NCBI GenBank assembly: GCA_003545705.1
Contig: QVLQ01000008.1
Location: 496,001-560,000, forward strand
Origin: Acidomyces sp. 'richmondensis'
Taxonomy: Eukaryota > Ascomycota > Dothideomycetes > Mycosphaerellales > Teratosphaeriaceae
Length of the DNA: 64,000 bases
Reading direction: 5' to 3'
The notes under the pieces are model-generated. The model had not been told where the DNA came from and made no database searches. It saw only the letters and a program-made list of their open reading frames with translations. Positions 1-12,271 of the stretch are shown piece after piece. Numbering within the stretch: position 1 is the stretch's first letter; every line of letters begins with the position of its first letter. Both the position numbers and the translations under genes were made by a program.

Positions 1-289
1 TATGTACGTCATCGCTAAAGGCGGGAAACGGCTCGGCCCGATAACACTAGCGCTTCACGACTGCACGTGCAAACCTGCGGGGTGTGCGCTTCGGACAGAC
101 GCGATGCGATTCAACCATAAGGCGATTTTGTGGAACAATTTTCAGTTCGGTCCTTCCTACCAGGAACGCTCGTGCTGTGCATCTGTCTAACTCACCACGA
201 AATCACCCAGGACTATTTTTCAGTAATATTCAAGTTTTCACTTAGGTTGATAGACATGGGCCAGCCGAGGCAACGCCAACACTTGGACT

Positions 290-2902
290 ATGGCTCGACT
301 ACAAAACCCCTGGCTTGGATCATTCATCGCTTCTGAGCTAGATGCTCTGATAAAATGGAACGAATCTACGAAAAAATCCCCTCAGGTGAAATCAGATCCA
401 GATTGCCGCTTTTTTGACGATGGAAGCAATTTCCGTTGCATCGTTGGGTCACCGCCACTCCCAGCTGACTCGAAAGTGCAATTGCTTGAAGTGATATCGC
501 CAGCTAGGGACGCAGCAGTTGTTCTTTTATGTGATGGGGCATATTCTATCAAAGCAACCCTATCCGAGGAAGCCCTTGCCAATTTAGAAGAGGAGCTAGG
601 TGAACAATTGAGTATGGACGTGAAGGGTGATGTGTTCTTGGTTCATTCTGCAACCCTCATCAGCACTCCATATGGACCTGAAGATGGTCATATACAGCTC
701 TACATTGACAAATTGCAATACCAGTATAACCTCCGGCGCACCCCGAACGGCCTTCCCCTAGTTAAACAACATGATGATGTCCGCAAACTTTTCTGCCAGA
801 TCAGCCAAATTCGCTATCAACAATATGCCGAGGCAGACAACGTTGATTGCATTGATTCTGGTAGTCCTCTACTTGACACAGACATGAAGGTGACGGACAA
901 CCTCAGAGAAGCTGACTGCACGCCCGTCCCTGGATTGTTGCCTTCTTCATGGCTTCTTCCTGATAACAGCCAAGCCGCTGTTGCAACGCAAATAGATCCA
1001 TCACGGAAACGGAGAAAAATGGCTCCATCTCTGGCTAAGGATGGCTTCGCGTTCGAAACAGGTGTCAATCTGGCTCTTCCTTCTGGCACCCTTTCCTCCA
1101 TAACTCGACAAGACGATATGTGCAACGCTCTTCCCAACCTCAGGAGACTTTTACAGAACAACAAATGCGCGAGTCCATCATATTCAAGGGATCCAAATAC
1201 CACTACGGATAATATTGATCAGCGCGACTCCGGCAATAACCAAGAAGGGCGGAGGTCTTCTCCTTTCATCTCCAGGTCCTCTCCAGAAACACCGGAATAT
1301 CTCGCTCTTCCGCACAGCTCCCTCCTGAAAACGAGTGATCGAAAAGATATGTCAAACTTCAGGCTACAATATGGGCGAAGAAAGCCACCTATGAGCCAGC
1401 AACGCCTTTTGAATCAAGAGTCTTCATGGTTCCCACCAGAAGCTGGGAAGCAGTTTCCGGTACCAAATGTGCCAATAGAGTTACTCAAAATTTGGATTTC
1501 TGAAGCACCAATACCTGTTTCTGAGGCTTCGAGGGCGGAATTATCTCAAGTTGGTGCACAGCCAAATTCCACGGGATATGAGCCTATAGTTCATACGGGG
1601 AATTCGGACTCATCGTCACAAACATCATCCTCAGAAGAACTACCGTGGTCTCCTTCACAACGGAAGGACGATTACCTTCCACCAGACAGCACTGTAAATA
1701 GTGGCCCTAGACGCCCTGAATTTGAGCTGCAGGAGCAACGAAGACCATCGGTACAGTCGCCTTATAGACATGAGCAATCACCTAATAAGCGTGATGTCCA
1801 ACACCCGCAATTATTGGAGCTGCAAGAGCAATTCAATAAATCTCCAGTCCGATCCAGCACGGTTTTTTCCAGTAACTCAAAAGCGTGCCCAAAGACGAAA
1901 GCCTGTGACTCTGCATCACAAATGGCCTCAATAGCACGTATATCAAAAGTCTCCACCATATCTGAAACCCCCATTGATGGAAGCCGTCGAAGCTATCGCG
2001 AAAGTGTACGGACGGATTTTCCATTCAGATCCCATTCTACGCAACATCATACCTCTACAAAGCAGTTTAATACTAATAAAGAGATGGGAATTGGCATTGA
2101 AGGCCCACAAATTTCACGTAATGATGATGAAATGGAAATGGATGTGCCACGAGTATACCGCGATCCAGCGAGAGTTCACCGTCAGAAACGATCTGAGTAT
2201 TTTAAACATGCTCAGAGAGTTGCCTGGTAGGTAAAAAATAAATGTGGCCCAAATTTACAATTTTTGCTGACCGGCTCTAGGCTGCGCACCAATTGTGTAG
2301 TCGATTCTCCAACTGAACCAGATATTGGTCAAGTGTACAAGGCATATTACAAGGAATTTCCCAACGATGACATTCAGCCAGCTGAGCTTGAGAACCTTCT
2401 GAGAGAGTTGTTTCCAGCGCTTTGGAACCTGTCACGGTCCAGCCTTGCACCCAAGCTTCCAGGCCGTGGCAGACCGAGTTCTCATGGAGTGCGTGCGCTT
2501 TCACAGCAATTTGGCGGAAACAATGAGGCTAACGACGGTCGACCATCAGACAGGATGAAGCAAGATCCTCCTGGAAGGCTTCTGAAGGATTATAATTCGA
2601 CCTATGATAATAATTTCGCCCACAGCGAGCTTGGAATAAATCGACCGCAAAGCTCAGCATTTGTGCAACAATTTCACAATGCTAATCCTGAATCCTCTTC
2701 TGACGCCCACAAAATTCCACAATGTTCGTCAAGCATCTGTGATATATCGAATGGCACGACGGTCCCAAACCCCGAGGGTACATCTTTTAAGGAGTTTGTC
2801 ACCGCCTGGACAAGCATCAAACCAGGCGGTGCATTTGTTGGGCATCATGGACCAAGAAAAACCCGGCGACAGTATATAGATGTTCTTTCGTGGCAATTTT
2901 AG
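290..2902 (+). CDS. TPP1/Tpz1-like shelterin subunit (telomere protein)
   Basis: Two exons, 290-2226 and 2281-2902, joined over a 54-nt intron (donor GTAGGT, branch GCTGAC, acceptor CTCTAG); the split codon restores Trp and the frame continues, giving about 852 aa. Residues about 50-150 read as an OB-fold of the TPP1/ACD type: a segment on 'LLEVISPARDA', then 'LLCDGAYSIKATLSE', and a later 'TPYGP' turn before an 'LYIDKLQY' strand. Known for the family: it links the single-strand telomere binder Pot1 to double-strand shelterin and to telomerase. The long middle is Ser/Pro/Gln-rich and probably disordered. The second exon carries a conserved-looking tail with 'FKEFVTAW' and 'KPGGAF', perhaps a partner-binding segment (inference). 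Family call rests on remembered sequence pattern, not a search. ATG at 290 is the first long-frame ATG. Confidence 0.65.
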
Positions 2903-3162
2903 CCGCTTACTGAATTTTAACATCTAACGTACTTCACAAGCGAATGGGTCAAATTTCCGACTCATTCACCTTCAGCAAGAGTACATGAGCATAAATGCAA
3001 AGGAAGATATCAAACACCCTGTATCATAAACTGAGTATTCTAGAATTATAGCTAAATAAATTGCATTTGCTACATCTTGATAGTGCTCTTCAACATGAAT
3101 CTTTTAGGTACTCAGTCAGAACTGCTCGATCAACATTATCAAAATTATAATGTGACTGCTCC

Positions 3163-4314
3163 TAAATAACAATCATCTGAACAACTTCCTGCTCTTGTTG
3201 GACAGTTAATGTCCCCCACTTTTTAATAGATCCTTTGTGGCGTATACGCTTTTGTTTCTTGTACTGATTTACAGTACGGAGTGCAGCACACTATGCCTCC
3301 AAAAGGGGTTTTTGATAGGCCGCTGCTTCAAAGCCTTGAAGAAGCTGTTGGAAAGGCTTGTTACTTGAAGAAACTGACAGTCTCCTTTTTTGAACCTCGG
3401 TTAAGATCAAATTGACTTTCTTCTTAATCTTAGGCAAAGTTTGTAGCGTTTTGGGGTCCTATAAAGATTGGGTGTCTTGTGGAGGTTTACTTTCAATTAG
3501 AGGTCCAAGGTTTGAAAGGACTTATCGGGATCGAAAGGGATAAAGTCAGTTTCTCCAAAGCTAGATTTAATTGTATCCAGAGTCATAGTTTGTTAATGAG
3601 CTATAAAGAAGGCCAGAAGGAACTCCTCCTTAGTAATATGGTTGATGCTAAGCTTCAACTTTGTTCTCAATCTGAGAGCTATATGCCTTCGTTAGAGATC
3701 TAGAAATAGCTTACATTTAAAGGCTGAAAGACATAAGGTGTATTTACAGGTACATGCAGTGTATAGATATAGTTTCGAAGGCAGAATTCTTTAAACTCAG
3801 GTCTATAGTGAGTTCTACAGCTATTGAAGTGGGGAATGGCCGCATGAGTTTTAGCCCTCGAGGGATAAGGTTGGGCCGTGGCGCCAGGCGGAAGCGACGG
3901 TGGTGACCCTGCCGGGGTAGCTGAGCTGGCACGAGTCAAGACAAAAACAGATAACAACTTTCCTACATACACATGCACATACATACCAACACTATCAGAC
4001 AGACAGACTGCTCTTGTATTTTAGGATCATGCAACACTCACTGTTATACTGAACTGGTACACATTCGACCTATGTGTGATATGCTCCGCTCCAAGCGAAG
4101 GACATTTAGGACGTCCGACTCCACGTGAGTCTGCAGGGATGTCTGCTCTCGAGGAGATACCAGTGTGTTTTCTACGAAGGGTCTGGAAAGAAACATCGTA
4201 GGTATCTACTGCAGCACGAAGGGATACCATATAGCGGTCAGTATATGGTTGAAGAGCTAAAAACAAACTCTTCTGTTTGAGCTGGCATTGTAACCAAGGA
4301 TTGTGGAGTATCAC
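3163..4314 (-). mobile_element. Decayed pogo/Fot-type DNA transposon
   Basis: The minus strand carries transposase pieces in the right order with broken frames. At 4027-4314 an ORF contains a psq/CENP-B-like helix-turn-helix segment ('VSLRAAVDTYDVSFQTLRR', then 'TGISSRADIPADSR'), the usual N-terminal DNA-binding part of fungal pogo transposases, and diverges after that. At about 3560-3400 a segment reads 'IPFDPDK', then a stop. Near 3320-3370 comes 'PFQQLLQGFEAA', and at about 3163-3262 the basic tail 'KKQKRIRHKGS' followed by 'LTVQQEQE' and a stop. The central DDE catalytic region is missing or unreadable. Stops and frameshifts throughout fit an inactivated copy, perhaps RIP-mutated and internally deleted. 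Terminal inverted repeats were not found. Confidence 0.55.
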
Positions 4315-4819
4315 GAGGTGAAAGCCAGATCACGTGTTGTTCGCGCGTTTTGACCCGCTCGCTTGTGAAGCACGTTAGAGAGTAAATGCCAATCAATTCC
4401 ATTAGAATCTCTCAGAGTATTGGCTCTCATTCTGTCAAGATGCTTGTTCACAGCCAAGTAAATTCTGGATTGAGAACCCAGTTTTGCATCTTTGTCAAAT
4501 CAGGTCACTAGGTAGTAAAACCAAAAGTCCTTGCAATTATTGGTTTAAAACGAGCATGGCGAAGTTATCAAGCCAAATAAGCTTTGAGTATACCCGATAC
4601 TAACAAGGAAGAAAGACATAGTAGCGTTCTAGATTGAATTGAAATTCTTCAAAGGTTATTCGTCTTGGCTCAAGCTATGCATCCATATGACGCTCTAACT
4701 TGTAGAGACATGTAGCAAGCGATCGCCTAATTCAGACGAACCCGATAAAGCCTCTCAACTCATGGCATCCTCCCATGGCATGTTATTGGCCTCCGAACTC
4801 CACAAAATGCTACTCACAT
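4315..4819. other. Intergenic, 3' side of RPS2
   Basis: No supportable ORF. A CACGTG hexamer lies at 4331-4336 near the edge of the decayed transposon. The stretch should contain the RPS2 polyadenylation region on its right. Confidence 0.5.
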
Positions 4820-5714
4820 CTAGTAGCGCTTACCATCACGAAGCACGTCACTATACTCCTCGAGTGGGCTGCGGGTGAGCTTAGTCTCAGCCCACAAGTT
4901 GGGGGTCAAGAAACCATAGGTGTTCGTGATGGCGGTGAATGTAGCCTTAAGAGTGTTCTCGAGGGTTTTCGTTGATCCAGAGGAAGCAGTGTACGCATCT
5001 TGTACGCCAGCAAGTTGAAGCAGACGTTTGACAGCGGGCGAAGCCACGAGCCCCGTGCCGCGTGGTGCAGGGATAAGCTGGCATGTATTAGAAATTGCAA
5101 TAGACACGATTGTTTTGGGCAGCACATACACGAACTGTGACAGAACCACACTTGCCACTTTCCTTGACCGGAATGGAGTGAGGTTCACCGAGATTGGTGC
5201 CCCAGTAACCACGACGGATAGGTAGGACAGAGAGCTTCGCGATGATAATGGCAGCACGGATGGCAGTGGCTACTTCCTTGGAAGTTTTGATGCCTAGCCC
5301 GATGTGGCCTTCGCTATCACCAATAACCACAATGGCCTTAAAGCGCGTACGCTGACCAGCACGGGTCTGCTTTTGCACGGGTTTGATCTACAAAACACCC
5401 CATTAGTCAAGACCTTTTAAAATAGCCAGTGACAGACGCACCTTCATCACTTCATCCTTAAGCTTGGGCAGGAAGAAGTCAACAATCTGGTACTCCTTGA
5501 TTGGCAAGGAGTGCAGATAGATCTCTTCCATACTCTTAATCTTGCCAGCTTTTACTAGACGACCCAGCTTCGTCACTGGCTGCCACTCCTTCTCATCGCT
5601 CTTTGGACCACCACGCCTCCCGCGACCTCTTCCTCGTCCCCCACGGCCTCGGTCACCACCGCGGTCGCCGCGAGAGCCAAACCCACCGCCGCGAGCACCA
5701 CCTCGGTCTGCCAT
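4820..5714 (-). CDS. RPS2: 40S ribosomal protein S2 (uS5)
   Basis: Structural protein of the small ribosomal subunit near the decoding and mRNA-entry region. Three exons on the minus strand: 5714-5442, 5387-5130 and 5077-4820, with introns of 54 and 52 nt (donors GTGCGT and GTATGT; acceptors TAG and CAG). The product is 262 aa, the usual length. The N-terminus is an RGG-rich tract ('GGARGGGFGSRGDRGG'), a known arginine-methylation type region in eukaryotic S2. The S5 RNA-binding domain follows ('KSMEEIYLHSLPIKE', 'GQRTRFKAIVVIGD', 'GHIGLGIKTSKEVA'), then the S5 C-terminal domain ('LIPAPRGTGLVASP', 'YGFLTPNLW'). The joins 'DEVMK|IKPVQKQ' and 'SVTVR|LIPAP' reproduce the conserved protein exactly. 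Confidence 0.97.
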
Positions 5715-5865
5715 ATTATTTATCGGAAATGGTGTTGCTGGTGAAGGTTAGATGGCTGAAATGGGGTTTCAGGTGTTGAGTGACAGGAGGGGCTCGCAGA
5801 AGTTTAGAAGCACGATTGTGGTGGGAATATGCCAAGGCTCGCTTATACGCGAGTCGCGACTTGAG

Positions 5866-5871
5866 CACGTG
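5866..5871. promoter_or_regulatory. CACGTG box upstream of RPS2
   Basis: CACGTG lies 152 bp upstream of the RPS2 start codon. In fungi this E-box core is bound by bHLH factors such as Cbf1 types. The motif is seen directly; its role here is inferred. Confidence 0.35.
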
Positions 5872-6148
5872 ATAACATCAACCGACACCAATATTATGTA
5901 CGGATTGTCTCCGCATTAGTGCTCGAAGAGAATTTTTGACATGTGCCAACTGTGAATTGCGTCCAGCCTTTTTGTACAAACTAAAGGTTTTAATACCTAT
6001 AAATTGTAAAATAATGGATGTAATCAACATTCCAGAAAGAAATCGGAAAGCTGTTACTGACGTGAAGTCCCAGCGCCATGATTTCTTGTCGACAATTTCG
6101 ATTGCTTTAGAGATCTGCTATGTTTGCTTGTTCTATGTAATTGATTTG

Positions 6149-6190
6149 CCTCCTCCTCCTCCTCCTCCTCCTCCTCCTCCTCCCCTCCTC
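6149..6190. repeat. (CCT)n microsatellite
   Basis: About eleven perfect CCT units followed by an imperfect CCCCTCCTC end. Intergenic pyrimidine tract; likely length-polymorphic. Confidence 0.9.
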
Positions 6191-7104
6191 ATTTGCTCCC
6201 CCTTCAGCTTCCCTTTCTGCTTCCGCGCCTGCTACTGCTGATGCTGATATGACATGAGTTAAGGCACTACTGGATGAGATTACGATGTCAAAAGCTGTGC
6301 ATTTTCGAAATTCCCAAAGAGCTTCTCAATTTTCAGCGGTGCCGAAATGAACGACAGCTTTGGTAGGCGGATCAGTGCTAACGTATGATTGCGATTGCTG
6401 CTGTACTGAACTCTAGCATTAAGATGGGAACCGACGGGTTATTTTCTCATTGGGAAGAGAGGTTCAGGGAGTGCAAATAAGTTTGCATCAAGGATAACAA
6501 ATTTATTGGAATTCTGGAATCAATCAACAAATTGCGATCCCACGTTCTGGTTTGTCAATTTTGCAGCAACACAATCACTTGCAAGGAATAAAAGACTGAA
6601 TAGAAAACAACACATTTAAACTTGATGTGGTGTTAGAAGGATTCGAATCATTCATGACCCAATCTCAGCATGCTATCACCTACACGATGGTATTGAAAAC
6701 TTCATAAAAAAACTTGTCCATTACAAGAAAGAAATAGTACCTAAGCCGAGATTTAGACCACCAATTGTTACATAAGCCCAGCTAGTAATTAAAACTTTGG
6801 GATAAAGAGATTTTCGTGGAGTTGAAGTTCTTTTCACAGCCTCGCATGCGTTGAGCGTTGCAATTTCCGAGCGCTGGAGGGGATAGTTCCAAACAGAGTA
6901 AATGCGAAAATACCGAGATCGCAATTGAAGACCACGGAGAAGAACACCGAACAGTTCGTGTAGTGAATATGCATACGGAGTTTGCTTGCCATGATCATTC
7001 GAGAACAGTGGCTGGTTTAAGAGTGTGTAGCGAAGGCTGGGGACGGTGATATGCGCAATTTCTCAACATCACATATTTTACCAAGATATCGCCGCCAATA
7101 CAGA

Positions 7105-8101
7105 TTACCACCATTTCTCGCAGAGTACTCGGTCCTCAGAGATTCCTTCTTGATCTTTCAAAAATTTTACGATATCATCTGTCATTTTTGCAGGACCGCA
7201 AACATAACACACTGTTTTTTCACGAATGTAACCTTGTGTGCACAATCTTTTCTGATAGCCATCCACAGCAGCAAGTAGATCGTGTGTTTCAATCCGCCGA
7301 ATAAAAGTATTGTTAGGAAATCGATCGAGTTCAGGAATCCAATTATCACACACGTCCGTCAAGAAAAGACGTAGCGTAACGTTCGGATCCGCGGCTGCGG
7401 AAATAAGATCCATAAGCCGTGGAAGAAAGAGGATCCTCTGCGGATCTATTACAGAACCGAGCTTAGTGCTGTAGAGGAAATGAATCTCTCTCGGCCGTCG
7501 CGTTGCACTGATGAGATGCGAAAATATGGACATAAGAGGACTAGTGGAAATAGTCAGTTATGAATTTTGGATTTCATCGACAGCGTACTTGATTCCAACA
7601 CCGCCTGCAATGAGCACCAATCTGTCGATCTTATCGACTTCGAGTTTTGGAGGTGGCCACGTGAAGCTGCCGCCCACTCTGATAGATATTTGAGATCCAA
7701 GAATGTCTTCTTCAGGTCGCCACAACCATTGAGCAGAAATATTTTCGCTCTTTTGAACTGCAAGCTCAACGTATGGCAAAGAAAGATGTCTCGGCATTGC
7801 TTCTTTGGGCGTAGAAGTTATAGTGAAGCCACCAGCATGTGGAAGCCCTGGGAGAAAAGTGTCAAGCCATTGGCCTGGTAGAAACTTTACCAGTGCTTCG
7901 TCAGTAAATGGGCATCGGCTTTGTCTTGAAAAATCAGACCTTGATCGAATGATCAGGGTCTTCTGCGGTCAGCCGGAGCAGTCTGATCTTGTCATTTATT
8001 TCACGAATGTGGGTTAATGTCACTGACTCCACATCATGTTCTCGAGGTTCTTCTGCAGTTCGCTGCTCATGCGTGAGCGAAATTCTGCTTGAATTTTCCA
8101 T
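7105..8101 (-). CDS. OXNAD1-like flavin/NAD(P) oxidoreductase
   Basis: Three exons on the minus strand: 8101-7940, 7884-7589 and 7540-7105, giving 297 aa. Ferredoxin-reductase fold: FAD-binding strand 'FLPGQWLD' (about residues 55-62) and 'GGFTITS', then the NAD-binding motif 'IAGGVGINP' created exactly across the second splice junction, then 'YVCGPAKM' and the C-terminal 'EKWW'. Family knowledge: these proteins pass electrons between NAD(P)H and FAD; the cellular substrate of OXNAD1 proteins is not established. Intron 1 (55 nt, ACTGAC branch) has a poor donor, GTCTGA, but removing it joins 'DHSIK' to 'FLPGQW' in frame. Intron 2 is 48 nt. No clear mitochondrial presequence is visible, so an upstream exon cannot be excluded. 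Confidence 0.85.
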
Positions 8102-11100
8102 CTCTGAATCAATAAAAGGTAGCAAGGAGAGAATGTAGAGGTCTTGGGCTACATCTATGCAGTGAAATACCTTGCTGCAGTAGCTTGTCTCATGTCTTGA
8201 GGAGGATATGTGGTCCGTGCGTCATACAATGGCTCAAGCTCGCCCGCTCAGGTTGAACTGGAGTGGCGGTTTTTCTCATGTAGACCACCAATGCAGTACA
8301 TATATACGATTTACAGGTAAATATGAGATGAATGACTTGTAATTCCTGTCAGTTACAAGATGGAACCCTGCCAACTCAAGATTTATGCATGCAAGAGCCA
8401 ACAAATGTTGGATCAGGAGAGTCGGCTTTTACTGAGTCAAGCAACAGACAATACTCTTCGCTCTAATGATTGATTCAATAAGATGGACTGTTCTAGAGCG
8501 TCTTAGATTCTTTGCCCGTTCAAACAATCCATCTAGACATCTCTCTGAACTCTGAGGAGGTGGTTGATTGTTGACGTTGCTAACGTGCGCAATTATGTAG
8601 TCGAGAATGAGACGTAGTTCATTTTGACGTCATGAGCTTCTTTGACAGCAGATAGGACTCGTAAGGAGACCTTCGCGCAATCCACCTGCCGCATCACACA
8701 TCAGCGCAGATAGCTTTTGAACGTGATGATGGTTCCCTGAGGTCTGCTGGATCACTGATAGAAAGGAGACCTGCGGTGATGTTGTCTAACGAAAATTCAT
8801 TGGATTATACTGAATTAAACTCAAATATGCTTCTCCGAAGTTCTTGTGTAACTCTTTGAAATAATACAAATGATCTCAAAGAGATAAATCGACTATTCTA
8901 ATCGCTGGTATTCGCTCCGTGCAAGAGCCGAGGCAACTTGAAATTTTTGCTGTTAAGCTGTCCAGGAATGAGAACAAAAATCTCAAGAGCCACCGGACTC
9001 ACTGTTTTCACAATAGCATCATCTTTTTATTGTCTATGATGAAGTAGAAACAAGCGTAAGAGGCGAAATTGCACAGGATTTCCCACTAAAGCATAGCTTG
9101 CAGACATTTGTTCGGCTGAGAAGCATACTTTAGCTATCTTTTCACACTCCTGGAGATTCGGCTTATTGAGATGACAAATTGCAGAATCTCAAGAATTGGA
9201 TTGTTTATCTTACGAGAGGGATGTAGCCGTTTCCGAGTCTAAACTAAGATTTTATCAAATCGATTGTCAGGCTCTTGTTGATCCCTCTTTTGTCAATGTG
9301 CAAGAAAAAGCGACTTCATTAAGGAAGAATCAAGAAGCTGTTATTGAGTGTAAAAACTAGACCTTCTTAATGAGGTGATAGCTTTCTAGATGCGGATGAT
9401 ATCTCGAATGTTCTCTTGGAACCAATATCGTGCAACCTGCGCATACGAAACTAAAACCGAGATCGAGCCTCATAGCGCTTGTGAAGACAGAAGAACCGCT
9501 CGTTCATCTTAAAAGGAGATATAATCATGCTGGAAGAATGAATAGCAGGTTTTGATTGAGTCCAAATCCTCTGTCATTGTAGGTTAGTCGTAATGCTGTG
9601 GAGATTTCTGCCAATTAACTGAAGTATTATTAGAGCAGAAACTAATATTACCAGAAAGGCCCCGCTTTGTGGCATTTGAAAAAACATTTGGCAGCCTCTA
9701 TAAGAGTCCAAGCAATACTCATGTGCTCCGAACACCCCCCTTTGTTATCAGGGGCGATCAGATTGGAATCTTAGCAAGGCAGAAGCATGGCCGAACGAAC
9801 AACTGCTTGAATACACTCATTGACAATAACCACTGGCTGTTTAACTTCATGAATAAATTACCCCTTTGTTAGGTATAATTCGTTGATCTCCATGCTCTTC
9901 GGAAGCCCATAAGTCTAAGTTATATGAACTACAGGGGGTGGGAAGGGGGAGATATCATTCAAGAGAGGACGGGGTACCAGGATATCGGGCCTTCGCCAGA
10001 TTTAATCCGCTGTCATTGGGCAGGCTAGGGCAGGCGAAGGCGATTCTAAAATGTGGGAGACATTATTACAATCGTCGCTTCCCCTTGTACTCCTGAGAGA
10101 TGAACCTGGAAAAGTCCGTGGAACAGCTGGCGACCACCGGTCAAACCTCGCGATAATTACCTAGCGCTTGGCAATTCGAAACTCCCTGCCATAAATCTAT
10201 TTGCTGTGATTATCATGCTCTGCCTCCGATTACCCCATAGGGCAAACGCAAGCACAAAGGTCGGACAATTTCTAGAAAAATCGACGTGTGCATACGACGA
10301 ACGGCTTGAAAATCACTCCATTGAGTAACAGCTCGATTCTGCAAGAGAGCCGGAAGGATAAGTTATATAATCCGAGGATTTGAACAGAGGCTGGCGCTCT
10401 CAAAGCTACAACACCCACAAAAATGAGGGTGCATGCCAAGACGGTGTGAATTGTCAGCTTTTCTCACCAAATTGCTCAACTAACGTTTTGTAGCTGCATA
10501 TTGAGGCCATACGAGTCCGAATTCTTCCAATTCTAAGGAGTTTTTGCTTTGAGCCAATTTTGTTAGTCGCTCTGACGCTACCTTAGCGATGTTAATCGTT
10601 TTGTAGCCATCATAATCCCTCGCCGGCCAGCCCATATTTTCGCTCAAATCCAAGCGTATATTGAGGACAATGCATTGGACAGTGTAGCTATTGGTGGAGA
10701 GTTTTTGCTAAACCGTGAGACAATAAGGCGGACCAGAATAAATATTGAGCTATGTAGAAAGGTGTATCCAACTCGATTTAATAAAATAGGCCGGCCAAGG
10801 GCATTCACTGGGGAGCAAGTTCACGTAAGTAACTCCATAGAGACATCAACCATTCGAACGGCACCAAGACGACTGTAGCAGTAATAACACCTTCAAAACT
10901 GACTGCAAGGTCAATTTGGAGTTGCTTCCATAGATTGCTGCACTGCGGCGGCTCGATGTAGGCTCCAGTCCGATCTTGGATCAACGGTTCTCCCAGTACG
11001 GAAAACCTTCCGCCCCGTTCACGGTATAAATAATGGCTTATTGGGCGTCCTCGAATACAGCTATAACTTTACAAAGTCTGATCACCTTTTAAGTCAACTT

Positions 11101-11221
11101 GCAGTGCAAAACTTCGACTAGGGACGTTAATTTGAGACAAAGTTGTCAAGACTCACGTACATATTTAAGAGCGTGAGCCATCAATAATACGATCTTTCAT
11201 GCTTTATTCAAACTCAAGAAC
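8102..11221. other. 3.1-kb gene desert
   Basis: No frame above about 70 codons and no recognisable domain over several hundred bases. The only hint is a short + frame at 10675-10878 with a basic segment containing 'IGRPRAFTGEQVH' directly before a GTAAGT donor; this faintly resembles the helix-turn-helix linker of Tc1/pogo transposases, but that is a guess. G-rich patch at about 9932-9955. Could be old, mutated repeat sequence. Confidence 0.4.
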
Positions 11222-12243
11222 ATGGACTCGCCTAAGACACTAGCACGAATTGCGATCTTATCTATCGGAGAAATGGGATTGGGAATTGCATGCCTTCTAA
11301 TATCCCACGGTTATCGCGTTATTACAAACGCTTCTGGGAGAAGGTAAACATTTGACACTTCCAATTCCCTCCCTATTACAGCTAACGCTGCAGAAGCCGA
11401 GCTACGCAAGACCGGGCGCGGAAGAATTCGATCAGCCTGGTCTCTACGGATATTGACATTGTCAACAACGCGGACTACATAATTTCCATTGTCCCACCGG
11501 CCGAATCACTAAACATAGCGAAACGAATCATCACGGTGTTTTCCAGCCAAGGATTTATGGGAAGGCAGAAGCCTTTATACTACCTCGACCTTAATGCAAT
11601 CAGTCCTCGATCAGCCCGCGAGATTAATGACCTTTTCGCTCAAATCACGCCCATCATCCGATTCATTGACGGTGGGATTATTGGTGGGCCGCCCAAACTG
11701 AAAGAGGACGGTGTTTGGACGAAGCCTAGTATCGTCGTCTCCGGCCCACATCGCTTGTCGAATGCTGAGCCAAGTGGGCAACACCTTGCCGAGATACTTT
11801 ATTTGAAGCACATCAATGACATGATTGGAAGTGCGACCGGCCTTAAAATGTGCTTCGCTTCCCTTTCCAAAGGCTTTACAGCCTTAGCTATTCAGTCGCT
11901 GACAACCGCGCACAATTTAAATGTCATGCCTGAACTAATTGCGCATCTTGAAGAGTTTAATCCTAGCGCTCGCAAATCCATTGAAAGTGCTACTCGTATG
12001 CCGCCAAAAGCTTACCGGTGGGTCAAGGAAATGGAGGAGATCGCGGATACATTTGAACTTGACGGAGGATTCAAAGAAGAAGAGTCTATCTTTAGACCTA
12101 TTGCACAGGTTTACGATCTGGTGGCGCACGGGACTGATCTCGGCCATGAGAAGACAGAGGATCGCAAACGTGGGCAAACAATTCAAGATGTGGCATTGCT
12201 GATGAGTGAAGGAATTGCGATACGAAAAGGAAAGGCCGATTAA
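11222..12243 (+). CDS. 6-phosphogluconate dehydrogenase-like protein with DUF1932 C-terminal domain
   Basis: Exon 1 11222-11343, exon 2 from 11394 (or 11397) to 12243; about 323 aa. The N-terminus is a Rossmann domain of the 6PGDH/3-hydroxyisobutyrate dehydrogenase type: 'IAILSIGEMGLGIACLL' as dinucleotide-binding loop, then 'NASGR', then 'IISIVPPAESL'. The rest matches the all-helical DUF1932 domain ('CFASLSKGFTALAIQ', 'MPPKAYRWVKEMEEI'). Expected chemistry is NAD(P)-dependent oxidation of a small beta-hydroxy acid; the substrate is unknown. The loop reads GEMG where many relatives have GxMG, so the motif is intact. The intron has a GCTAAC branch and a tandem CAGAAG acceptor, so two proteins differing by one residue are possible. 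Its stop is 28 bp from that of the convergent QRI7. Confidence 0.85.
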
Positions 12244-12271
12244 TCGATGTCAATCGACTGCATAGCTTTCT

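Larger units (their letters stand above)
5715..7104. other. Intergenic between RPS2 and the OXNAD1-like gene
   Basis: The left part is the RPS2 promoter. Apart from a CCT microsatellite the stretch has only short, low-quality frames, including one through the microsatellite that I reject. Nothing else recognised. Confidence 0.5.

Noticed and set aside
5936..6241. 101-codon + frame with polyproline
   Set aside because: The proline run is just the CCT microsatellite; the rest has no coding signal.
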